Positions 33,840 to 43,066 of a stretch of 64,000 bases of DNA are shown here, in pieces. The DNA is taken from the NCBI GenBank assembly GCA_910588285.1, contig CAJUQB010000002.1, positions 38,999 through 102,998 of the forward strand, written 5' to 3'. A program made the translations under genes and the position numbers. This stretch comes from an uncultured Lachnospiraceae bacterium. Its GTDB lineage: Bacteria; Bacillota; Clostridia; Lachnospirales; Lachnospiraceae. Numbering within the stretch: the first letter of the stretch is position 1; each line of letters opens with the position of its first letter. The notes under the pieces were generated by a model that saw only the letters and a program-made list of their open reading frames with translations, had not been told where the DNA came from and did no database searches.

Positions 33840-35291
33840 ATGAAGAAGAAAATGATCTCGATACTTTTGGCCGGAGCCATGGCAGCCGGTATGCTTGCAG
33901 GCTGCGGAGATTCCGGGGAAAAGACAGGAGACGGCAACGGCCAGCAGGCGGCAGAGGAAGCCGGAGCAGAGGAAGCCAACCAGGGCGGCCAGGATGAGGG
34001 CGGCGGAGAGGTGAAGACCATTCACATGTATACCATGGGGATTGGAAACACCACGGATTATAAGCTGGTGCAGGATGCCATCAATGACATCAGCCGGGAG
34101 AAGATCGGTGTTGAGGTGGACTGGACGGTGCTGGATATCGGCCAGTGGTTTGAGCAGTACAACCTGCTGCTGAGCGGAAGCGAAGCGGTAGACCTTATGG
34201 TGAACATGGGCGGTGTTTCCCAGGGAGTGGCTCAGGGAGCCTTCCTGGAGCTGGATGAACTGTACGCCCAGTACGGACAGGATATTGCCGCCTACTATGA
34301 GGAGGAGTTTTTAAGAGCCGGAAAAATTAACGGGAATCTGTACGGAATCGCCGGACAGAAGGATTTTGCAGCCACGAAATCCATTGCCTACCGGAAGGAT
34401 ATTGTAGAAGAATTAAACCTGGATGTCAGCGGCGTAAAGACCATGGAGGATTGGACCCCCATCCTGGAAGCAGTGCATGAAGCCTACCCGGATATGCCTG
34501 CCTTTGTGTCAAATGCCGGAAATACCCTGAATCAGTTTGATGCCTATGACTGGGATAAGCTGGAGGATCTTCTGGGGGTCCTGATGGATTATGGAGAGGG
34601 TTCTGAGGTTGTCAATCTCTATGAGACCGAAGAATACGAAGCAATTGTCCGCCAGATGCGGGAATGGTATCAGGCAGGCCTGGTAGATAAGGATGCTGTC
34701 ACCAACACCGAGAGCTGGGGAGATATGATCCGCTCCGGAAAAGGCTTCTGCTCCATTGTAACCGGAAATCCGGGCTCTGAATTTGAGCATTCCATGAATA
34801 CGGGATACCCCATTGGCGTGATTGATTTGACAGAGCCCCTGTCCTCCACCGGAAATGTGACAGCCATCATGTGGAGCATCCCCTATGCGGCAGCCGAGCC
34901 GGAGGCAGCCATGAAGTTCTTAAACCTGATGTATTCGGATCCGGCTGTCTCTGACCTTCTGAACTATGGCATAGAAGGAACCCATTACCAGATCGAGGCA
35001 GATGGGATGTATACCTGGGTAGACGGCCAGGACAATTCTTCTTGTACTTATCACCCGGAAATGACATGGATTTGGCCCAATACCTATATTGGCGGACAAT
35101 GGAAGGGGGCAGCACCGGACCTTGGCACAAAGATGACAGAGTTCAACCGCAATGCTAAGAAATCAAAGGCCATGGGATTCACTTATGACAACAGCAGCGT
35201 GATCAATGAGGTGACGGCCTGCAATCCTATATCTGTTCATCAACAATTACATGCCAATGCCTGGGCTGGTGATGGCTTTCAAAAAGTATAA
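33840..35291 (+). pseudogene. Extracellular sugar-binding lipoprotein (LplA type), C-terminus lost
   Basis: Solute-binding lipoprotein of a carbohydrate ABC importer. It starts at MKKKMISILLAG behind GGGAGG, with a lipobox LAGC giving the lipidated cysteine at about residue 21, then a Gly/Glu-rich linker and the binding domain (about 60-460). After NEVTAC (about 35220) the family sequence ends abruptly. The frame then reads a short unrelated tail to 35291, while another frame resumes inside a permease (from 35215). So the last part of this gene and the first part of the permease gene have been deleted together. The truncated protein may still be made. Confidence 0.85.
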
Positions 35292-36660
35292 TGTTCGGGA
35301 TGGCGTATACAGAAGCCCCTGGGTCGGCTTACAAAATTTTGAGTACCTTTTTACCACCAATGAGGCCTGGGTGATCACCAGGAATACGATCCTTTATAAT
35401 CTGGTGTTCATTGTCCTTGGAACGGTTTGTGCTGTCGGAGTAGCCGTAATTCTCAATGATATTGTGTCTAAAAGGAGAAAAAAGACATATCAAACCATTC
35501 TTTTGCTGCCCTATATGATCTCTATTGTGGTGGTGGCCTATCTGGTCAATGGATTCCTGGCTTCTGATACAGGGTTTATCAATAATTATATTATGGAGCC
35601 CCTGGGACTTGCTCCCATCTCCTTTTATGCAGAGACAAAGTACTGGCCCTTTATCCTGACCTTCATCAATCTCTGGAAGGGCGTTGGTTATAGCTGTATC
35701 ATCTACCTTGCGAATATCGGCGGTATTGATCCGGGATATTATGAGGCAGCCTCCCTGGACGGGGCTGCCAGGTGGCAGAGGTTTCTGCATATTACCCTTC
35801 CCTGCCTGAAGCCCACAATCATCACATTGACGATTCTGTCCATTGGAAAAATGTTCTATTCTGACTTTGGCCTGTTCTATCAGGTTCCAATGCAGTCAGG
35901 AACCCTGTTTCCGGTGACCCAGACCATCGATACCTATGTATTTTATGGCTTGATGAATAATGGGAATATTGGAATGAGTGCTGCGGCCGGTTTGTACCAG
36001 TCAGTGGTTGGATTTGTCCTGGTGCTTGCCACCAATGCAGCTGTAAACAAGACAATCCTGATCCTCATGTGCATTGCCTGCCTGGCTCCGTTTCTTCTGC
36101 TGATTGCCTCCTCCTTCACGTCGGAGACAGCATTGATTGCAAATGGCTATTCCTTTTGGCCCCAGGAGCTTTCCCTGAAGGCATATCAGTATCTGCTGCA
36201 GGATTCCAGCGTTTTTAGGGCCTATGGGGTAACGCTGCTGCTGACTGCGGTGGGAACGACATTAAGCATCCTGGTTACAACCATGATTGCATATCCGCTG
36301 TCCATGAGCAGCCTTCCGGGAAGAGGAATGATCAGTTTTTACGTGTTCTTCACCATGCTGTTTGCCGGAGGTCTGGTGCCCGCCTATATGATGTGGACGC
36401 AGACCTTCCACATTAAAAATACGTTCCTTGCCTTGCTGCTCCCCAATCTTGTGACCAATGGGTTTATCATCATGATGATGTGCAGCTATTTTCAGGCCAA
36501 TATCCCCAAGGAGGTATTGGAGAGCGCACGGATGGACGGGGCCAGGGAGACCTTCATTCTGTTTCGCATTGTAATCCCCATGAGCCTTCCCATAATGGCT
36601 ACCATTGGTTTAATGTCCGGGATCTCTTACTGGAATGACCATTGGTGCAGTGAAAGGTTA
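35215..36660 (+). pseudogene. Two LplB/LplC-type sugar permeases fused by deletion
   Basis: Remains of the two membrane components of the importer. The first is missing its start: the frame opens at 35215 and resumes as AILYLFINNYMPMPG. It runs to about 36045 with the EAA loop EAASLDGAARWQRF. It then passes in frame, around VLATN/AAVNKTIL, into a second permease lacking its N-terminus, whose EAA loop is ESARMDGARETFILF. The second is cut after ISYWND (about 36636). Neither has a ribosome-binding site or a complete set of helices, so a working transporter is unlikely. Confidence 0.85.
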
Positions 36661-36687
36661 AGTGCGCCCAAAAAAAGGAGGAAAAAC

Positions 36688-37975
36688 ATGGATGTGTTAG
36701 AACGGGTAGAGGAGCTTCTGGGGAAAATGACCTTAAAGGAGAAGATCGGTCAGATGAACCAGGCGGGAAGCACCATGAGCTGTGCATTGCCGGGCTTTGA
36801 GGCTGACATTGACACCTGGGTGTCGGAAATGCTGCAGGGAAAGCTGCCAAAGGAGGAATTAGACCGGCGCCTTGTCATGTGTGAAGAAAATCTGCGGGAG
36901 ACCTACACAGGAGGCGTCAACTGGACCTTTGGGCCCATGCTGGATATTGCAAGGGACTCAAGATGGGGAAGGATTGTGGAAAGCCCCGGGGAGGACACCT
37001 ATCTTGCCTGCCGGATTGCCAAAACACAGGTGGAGGAATTTCAGCGTCAGGAGGAGGACGGCTGCAGGCTGATGGCATCTGCAAAGCATTTTGCAGCATA
37101 CGGTGCTGTCAGCGGGGGACAGGATTATAATACGGTAGATCTGTCGGAAAGGCAGCTGTTTGAGGTGCACCTGCCGCCCTTCCAGGCAGCGATCGATGCC
37201 GGAGCCGGGGCAGTGATGAGCGCCTTTCATGACCTGAACGGGGTTCCCTGTACCATGGATCCGTGGCTGCTGACCGATATCCTGAGAAAAAGGATGGGCT
37301 TTGGAGGCTTTGTTGTCAGCGACGCGGAGGCGGTAAAGCAGTGTGTGTTCCATGGCTGTGCCAGGGACGAGAAAGAGGCGGAAAAACTGTCTTTTTTGGC
37401 AGACAGGGACATGGATATGTCGTCGCTTGCCTATCATCGGTACATGGAGGAGCTGGTACAGGGGGGGAGATTGAGGAAGAAGTCATCGACCGGGCGGTGA
37501 GACGGGTGCTCACAAAGAAGGCGGAGTTTGGGCTGTTTGACCGGGAGTATCGGTTCCGGCCGGAGGAGATTGACAGGGTAATGCTGTCAAAGGAGCATCG
37601 GAAAAATGCCCTGGAGGTGGGGAAGCGCTGTGCAGTGCTTTTGAAGAATGACGGACTTCTTCCGCTTTTGGGAAAACGAAAAAAATTCTCGTAACAGGGG
37701 ACCTGGCGGAGGACCAGCAGGCGCTGCTGGGACCCTGGGCCTTCACCGGAAATAAGGAGCAGGTGGTTACGATTGTAGAAGGAATGAGAAATTATGCGCC
37801 GGATGGCGTGACCGTGGAATATGTGCCGGGATTTGACGTCAGTGAGGACCGTTCTGGTTTTACAGCTGCCTGTGAGGCCGCAAGGAGGGCAGATCTTGTG
37901 ATTGCGGTTGCGGGAGAGCGGGAATATATGAGCGGGGAGGCAGCCTCCCGGGCCAGTCTTAAGCTGGCAGGCTGA
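36688..37975 (+). pseudogene. Glycoside hydrolase family 3 beta-glycosidase, frameshifted and truncated
   Basis: Starts at a good ATG behind AAAAGGAGG, reading VEELLGKMTLKEKIGQMNQAG. The N-terminal catalytic barrel shows ARDSRWGRIVESPGEDTYL, AKHFAAYG and the nucleophile segment GFVVSDAE. The frame is broken in seven G at 37461-37467 (one more G restores EIEEEVIDRAVRRVL) and again in seven A at 37679-37685 (one more A restores ILVTGDLAED). The sequence then follows GH3 into the second domain until GEAASRASLKLAG, where it stops at 37975. Substrate class: probably xylosides, arabinosides or glucosides. Not expected to be functional. Confidence 0.87.
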
Positions 37976-38760
37976 ACCCGGACATGGTGTCCTTTGACAG
38001 AAGCCGGATTGTGGACAACCTGGTGACAGAGGAGGAGCATTTTTTCCACGAAGGGTCGTCTATGCGGAAAATTGGGGATACCTATTATTATGTGTATGCG
38101 GACATGGAGCGGGGCAAGCCCACAGCCCTTGGCTATGCCACCGGCAAATCGCCTCTGGGCCCCTTCACTTATCGAGGGATTATTATTGACAATGACGGCT
38201 GCGATCCGGCCAGTTGGAATAACCATGGCTCCATTGAATGCTTCCAGGGGCAGTGGTATGTATTTTACCACCGGTGCTGCAGGGGTACAAAGGAATACCG
38301 GCGGCTGTGCATAGAGCCCATCCGGATTCAGGAGGACGGGACCATCGACGAGGTGAAGATGACCTCCCAGGGTGCAGGCGCGCCCTTTGGGCCGGGAGAG
38401 CGGATTATGGGCTATCAGGCCTGCGGACTGAAGGGAAGGGCCTATATTGATGCAGATAAGGCATACGGCGAGAAGCTCACCCATATCGCGCCGGGGGATG
38501 AGGCGGTATTCCGCTATGTGAAAAGCGATGAGGGATTTCAGGGGATTGGGCTGACCTGCCGGGGATGCGGCAGGATAGCGGTCTATTTTGACGAGATATG
38601 TGCCGGGGAGCTTCGGATACAGGAGGCAGAGGAGGGAATACCAGTTTTTCTGGAATTTGCCAGGGATGTGTCCCAAAAGGGAATAGAGCAGGAGCTGACG
38701 TTAAAATTTCCGGAGGCAGCGGGGCTGGAGGTTCTGGAGCTGGTTTTAAGCGGGAGCTAG
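37975..38760 (+). pseudogene. Glycoside hydrolase family 43 enzyme, C-terminal part only
   Basis: About 260 codons matching the second half of a GH43 enzyme: NPDMVSFDRSRI, RKIGDTYYYVYADM, SPLGPFTYRGIIID, NNHGSIECFQGQWYVFYHR, followed by a C-terminal beta-sandwich-like segment. The catalytic aspartate of the missing N-terminal half is absent. The fragment begins directly where the GH3 sequence ends, so a deletion has joined the two. GH43 enzymes act on arabinoxylan side chains or xylosides, which hints at the original substrate of this locus. Confidence 0.82.
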
Positions 38761-40026
38761 TGGATATCTGCTGGCCCAGGAGGGCAGGGAGGGGTATCTG
38801 ATCCGGTTCTATAAAATCCGAAACAGCTATATTGGCATGTGCCTGAACGGGAATACGGTCTTAAAGCCTTTGGAGGAATTGACCTCCGGCGGCGACTGTC
38901 TGGCCTTTATCTGCGACCTGGATGGAAAGGTGATCACCGCAACAGAGGATGTGGGGGCCTATATTGATATTTCCCAAAACGGCAGTTTTGTGGAGATCGG
39001 GGAAGAGCAGTATTTACAGCTAAGCTGCCTGTCGGCAGCCAGGGATTTTTATATTGGAACCTGGACAAAATCCGTGTCCCTGACGGACCAGATAAAGGGG
39101 ATCCGAAGGCTTCTGCTGGCATTTTGCGGGGGATTTCTGGTTCTTATGACAGCCCTTGCGGTTGCGCTCCAGAGGGTGCTGTACCGCCCGATCAGAAGAT
39201 GGACACCGGGATGAAACGGGGTGGGGACGGGGAGTGGGACTATGTGGTAAAAGGTGACAGCGTCGTGCTGGAGTACAGCAATATGCTCCAAAATTTTAAT
39301 GAGATGGTTTCGGAGATTAAAAATCTGAAAATTGAAAATTATGAGAAGGAGCTGGACTTCCAGAAGGCTTATCTGCAGTATCTTCAGATGCAGATGAACC
39401 CCCATTTTTACCTGAATGCCTTAAATATTATTTATTCCATGGCCCAGGTGGAAAATTATCAGATGATCCAGGAGATGGCCATGAGCCTGGTGGAATATTC
39501 CAGGTATATGTTCCGCTCTCCCAAAAGCCTTGTCACAGTCCAACAGGAAATGGAGCATGTGGAGAATTACATGAAGATCCAGAAGCTGCGTTTCCCGGAA
39601 CGCATTCAATTTCAGTCGGATATCAGCAGTGAGATCGAGGATGCGTTGATTCCGCCCTTCATTATCCAGAGCTTTGTGGAAAACAGCATCAAATATGCCA
39701 TTAACTTTGAACAGAATAATATCTGTTCCATCAAGGGAAGGCTGATTGAGAGCCACGAGAAGCTCTATGTTCTGATTGAGGTGCGGGATAATGGCAAGGG
39801 CTATCAGGAGGAGATCCTGGAGCTCCTGAAGGGGGACGGGAAGGCGGAGGATTCGCAAAAGCATGTGGGAATCCGGAATGTGAGGCAGAGGCTGGCCCTT
39901 GTTTTTGGGGATGAGGCGCGGCTGATCTTGAAGAATGAGGAGGGCGCGGTGGCTATGGTGTTGATTCCGCTGCGCTGGCAGGAGGAAGAGACAGATGAAG
40001 GGCTATCGTGTACTGCTGGTGGATGA
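38759..40026 (+). pseudogene. YesM-type sensor histidine kinase, truncated and frameshifted
   Basis: The remaining N-terminal part is an extracellular segment (about 38759-39070) and one membrane helix (LLLAFCGGFLVLMTALAVALQ). The His-kinase domain carries QMQMNPHFYLNALNIIYSMAQ, with the phosphoacceptor His in the NPHF motif, then ENSIKYAI and DNGKGYQEE. The frame breaks near 39194-39199: YRPIR then needs one extra A to read KMDTGMKR; without it, translation ends at 39214. The N-terminus, including the first membrane helix, is missing where the gene abuts GH43. It is followed by its response regulator with a 32-bp overlap. Confidence 0.82.
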
Positions 40027-40783
40027 TGAAGAGCTGGCGTTGGCAGGAATGGAGCATGGGGTGGATTGGCCGTCCCTGCTGGTAGGGCATATTTATAAGG
40101 CAGACAGCCTGAAAAGCGCCAAGGAGATTATGAGAAGGCACCCCATTGATTTGATGGTAAGCGATATTGAGATGCCCGGAGGCAGCGGCCTGGAGCTGAT
40201 CCGGTGGGTGAAGAAGGAATATCCCCAAACCGTCAGCATTTTTTATACCTGCCATGCGGATTTTTCCTATTGCCAGGATGCGATCCGTCTGGGTGCGGCG
40301 GATTATGTGCTGAAGCCGATTCCCTATGAGGAGCTGGAGGATGTGATCCGCAAAGGGCTCCTGTCTGTGAAGAAGAACATGGAAATACAGAATATGGAGG
40401 AGCTCTGGGGTGAGCTGGCCAGGGAGCCCCAGGGGGATTCGCCGGTGGAGCTTGTGAAGAAGCTTATTGCGGAAAACCTGACAGTAGAGATCTCCAGAGA
40501 GGAGCTGGCAAAGGCGGTATATATGAGCCCGGACTATCTCACCAAGCTCTTTCGGAGGGAGAACGGAATGTCCTTAAGCGAATACATCATCCAGAAGAGG
40601 ATATCTCTGGCAAAGAAGCTGCTTGTGACCACCAGCCTAAGTGTTGTAGAGATATCCCAGAGAACCGGGTTTTCCTATTCCTCCTATTTTGTGCGGATTT
40701 TTAAGAAGAAGACAGAGCTGACGCCCCAGCAGTATCGGGAGCGCTATGGCTGCGATACACGGTCTCCGGGTCCCTTACAGTAA
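39995..40783 (+). CDS. YesN-type response regulator with AraC helix-turn-helix
   Basis: A 262-residue response regulator. The receiver domain (about 1-125) has VDDEE at the start and the phosphoacceptor Asp in LMVSDIEMPGGSG; the conserved Lys is in VLKPI. The C-terminal AraC DNA-binding domain spans about 165-255 (ISREELAKAVYMSPDYLTKLFRRENG, EISQRTGFSYSSYFVRIFKKK). Many YesN proteins carry a middle segment of 100-250 residues that is very short here, so an internal in-frame deletion is possible. It is the most intact gene of the decayed locus and would activate the upstream sugar genes. Confidence 0.87.
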   Translation: MKGYRVLLVDDEELALAGMEHGVDWPSLLVGHIYKADSLKSAKEIMRRHPIDLMVSDIEMPGGSGLELIRWVKKEYPQTVSIFYTCHADFSYCQDAIRLGAADYVLKPIPYEELEDVIRKGLLSVKKNMEIQNMEELWGELAREPQGDSPVELVKKLIAENLTVEISREELAKAVYMSPDYLTKLFRRENGMSLSEYIIQKRISLAKKLLVTTSLSVVEISQRTGFSYSSYFVRIFKKKTELTPQQYRERYGCDTRSPGPLQ

Positions 40784-41047
40784 TATGAGATATGCGCAGG
40801 AGTAAGATCCCGAAAGTAATGTCGCGAACAATGCCAAGACTGTTTGTTACAACGCCGAATTTATTTTGACAATCTTCATAAACTTCTGCCAAAGTGAGCT
40901 GCTTCTGTGTTATTATATGAGTGTATCTCCTTTAAGGTGGATGGTTGATTAGTTTCTGGACAATTCTATTTTAGGTGAAACCTTGAAGGGCTTATGGCGT
41001 TTCGCAAACGCCGAAATAGAAATTATCACAGAAAAGGAGAATTCGTA

Positions 41048-42169
41048 ATGGAGCGATCAGTAGCATACTATCAGGAACTCGTCCGCTCACTTGCCGCGCT
41101 ACATACTGAAGTGGAATGGGCAGAATTCAAGGTGAACAATAAGGATCCGGAGAGGATTGCAAAATATATTTCTGCCATGAGCAATGAAGCAACGCTTTGT
41201 GACCGGGCATATGGATATATAGCGTGGGGGATAAAGGATGACACGCATGAAATAGTGGGAACGGAGTTTGAATATAGAAAAATCAAAAAGGTAAATATGG
41301 AGCTTGAATTATGGCTTAACAGGCAGATTAATCCAAAGATCGAATTCAAATTTCATGAGATTCCTTTTGAAAACGCTAACAGAGAACCAATCCATGTAAC
41401 GCTGATAGAGATTCCCTGTGCAGAAGGAGAACCTACCAAATACGAGAGGGTAGGTTATGCAAGGGTGGGAAGTAACCTGCAGCCTTTAGCGGAGTATCCG
41501 GAGAAGGAAGCAGAACTCTGGCGTAAATTTGACAAGACGCTATATGAAAAGCGTATAGCATATTCCGAAGCGACCGATGATGACGTTGTAACGCTGCTGG
41601 ACTATCCGGGATATTACCGAAAGATAGGTGCGAAGATCCCGGCCAACAGAGACAAAGTCCTTAGGGATCTTATAGATGAAAAGTTTATACATCAAAACGA
41701 CGGAGGCAATGCCGGTGCTCCGCTTGTAGCGATAGAACGAATTGTTGATACCGTGCCGTTGTCGAGAAATGAAAATATGGCCGGATTCATGCATAGATGT
41801 GGCATCTGTGAGGAACGCGGAAGCGGATTTGACAAAGTTATAGCAGCGACACGGGCGGAATCCCTTATTGCGCCAAAGGTTGAGAATCAAAATAATCAAT
41901 TTACAAAAGTTACTCTATATTCAAAAGTTGATTTTGATATGACGACAAAAGAAGATCGGGTGCGTACGTGCTATATGATTGCATGTCTTGCGTTTGTAAC
42001 ATCAGATGCCGTGACAAATTCTGATATTCGAAATGCTTTTGGACTGGATGAGAAGGAGAAGGTTAAGGCATCGAGAATTATTCGGGATACGCTGGAAGCT
42101 AAGCTCATAAAGCCCGTTGATCCGTCAACAGCTCCGAGATATATGAAGTATGTACCGTATTGGGCATGA
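41048..42169 (+). CDS. AlbA_2/Schlafen-type DNA-binding protein, middle segment missing
   Basis: A 373-residue protein. The N-terminal AlbA_2 (Schlafen) domain (about 1-140) reads EWAEFKVNNKDPERIAKYISAMSNEA and YIAWGIKDDTHEIVGT. Related proteins continue with a long GHKL-like ATPase segment containing the RELVANALIHQD motif. Here RDLIDEKFIHQNDGG runs directly into NAGAPLVAIERIVDTVPLSRNENMAGFMHRCGICEERGSGFDK, so about 100 residues appear deleted in frame. The C-terminal winged helix (about 305-373) is intact. The ATG at 41048 is chosen for AAAAGGAG just upstream. More AT-rich than the flanks. The 264-bp gap before it shows nothing I can name. Confidence 0.78.
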   Translation: MERSVAYYQELVRSLAALHTEVEWAEFKVNNKDPERIAKYISAMSNEATLCDRAYGYIAWGIKDDTHEIVGTEFEYRKIKKVNMELELWLNRQINPKIEFKFHEIPFENANREPIHVTLIEIPCAEGEPTKYERVGYARVGSNLQPLAEYPEKEAELWRKFDKTLYEKRIAYSEATDDDVVTLLDYPGYYRKIGAKIPANRDKVLRDLIDEKFIHQNDGGNAGAPLVAIERIVDTVPLSRNENMAGFMHRCGICEERGSGFDKVIAATRAESLIAPKVENQNNQFTKVTLYSKVDFDMTTKEDRVRTCYMIACLAFVTSDAVTNSDIRNAFGLDEKEKVKASRIIRDTLEAKLIKPVDPSTAPRYMKYVPYWA

Positions 42170-42270
42170 TGAGATGACTGGATTTAAGTTTCATCAGGCA
42201 CTGTTTGGAGAGGAAATCTGACCCTTTACAAACACGAGAATGGCTTTAAATCGGCAAAAATTGAAAATAG

Positions 42271-42313
42271 CAGTTCTGGATTTAAGTTTCCTTAAGTTTC
42301 AGAACTGTTTTTT
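42271..42313 (+). terminator. Intrinsic terminator after the AlbA_2 gene
   Basis: CAGTTCTG (42271-42278) pairs with CAGAACTG (42300-42307), followed by TTTTTT. Confidence 0.85.
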
Positions 42314-42355
42314 GCGGTAAAGGGGAAATGGTGATTTGAAAGCTCTTGTAAACCA

Positions 42356-42393
42356 AAAGCGTTGCGGCACAATAAGCAGCCACAACGCTTTTT
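42356..42393 (-). terminator. Terminator of the receiver protein gene
   Basis: AAAGCGTTG and CAACGCTTT arms, with an inner GGC/GCC, form a stem directly after the minus-strand stop codon. T runs lie on both sides, so it may act in both directions. Confidence 0.8.
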
Positions 42394-42394
42394 C

Positions 42395-42871
42395 CTAGAT
42401 CCCCAGCAGCATATCAAGCTGTGCAATTTGATTTTGAAGCTTCCTTTTCCTAGCTGCCTGCAAAAGGTTCATAGAAGCGGCAAGCTGCTCTAAGGACTGC
42501 TTCTGGCACTGCTCCACCGCTTTTTGAATGGTCTCCGCAATCTCGGCAGGATCAATGGGCTTTTCAATGTAATTGATGGCCTTCAGCTTAATGGCAGCCT
42601 TCAGATATTCCTTATCGGAATAACCGCTCATGAAAATACCGGCCACCTGGGGCAGGAAGGTCTCAATCTGCTCCAGCATGGTGATTCCGTTCATGCGGGG
42701 CATCCGAACGTCGCAAAGGACAATGTCCGGCAGGAAGTCCCTGGCCTCCTGGAGGCCGTAGATGCCGTCGCTGGCCTGGCGGATCTCGGTGATCCCCAGC
42801 TTCTCCCAGTCAATGGAGCTGACCAGGCCGCTCCTTGTCAATTCTTCATCGTCAACAATCAATAATTTCAT
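42395..42871 (-). CDS. Receiver-domain response regulator, DNA-binding domain absent
   Basis: A 158-residue protein consisting of a receiver domain (about 1-122): LIVDDEEL at the start, phosphoacceptor Asp in IVLCDVRMPRMNG, and Lys in YIEKPI. A short coiled-coil tail follows. The closest forms are YesN regulators, which continue into an AraC output domain; here the frame ends within the linker, right before a terminator. Either a stand-alone receiver or a truncated regulator. The ATG at 42871 begins the domain exactly. It is divergent from the sugar importer at 43067. Confidence 0.8.
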   Translation of the reverse strand: MKLLIVDDEELTRSGLVSSIDWEKLGITEIRQASDGIYGLQEARDFLPDIVLCDVRMPRMNGITMLEQIETFLPQVAGIFMSGYSDKEYLKAAIKLKAINYIEKPIDPAEIAETIQKAVEQCQKQSLEQLAASMNLLQAARKRKLQNQIAQLDMLLGI

Positions 42872-43066
42872 GAATAACCCTACCTGCATTCTTTTTGTCT
42901 TTTTTACCATCATAACGGCTATTTTTTGAAAAATCAATAGTGCAGAATCATGTGGAAAATATTTTCCTCTACATCGAAATATTTTACCTGTCATCAAAAT
43001 AATTTACCATTTTTGTTTTGAATGCCAGATGATATGATGGGAACATAGAACGAGGGAGGAGGCATT

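Noticed and set aside
33662..33997. A 111-codon plus-strand frame before the sugar-binding protein
   Set aside because: It overlaps the lipoprotein signal sequence in another frame, has no ribosome-binding site and no family resemblance.
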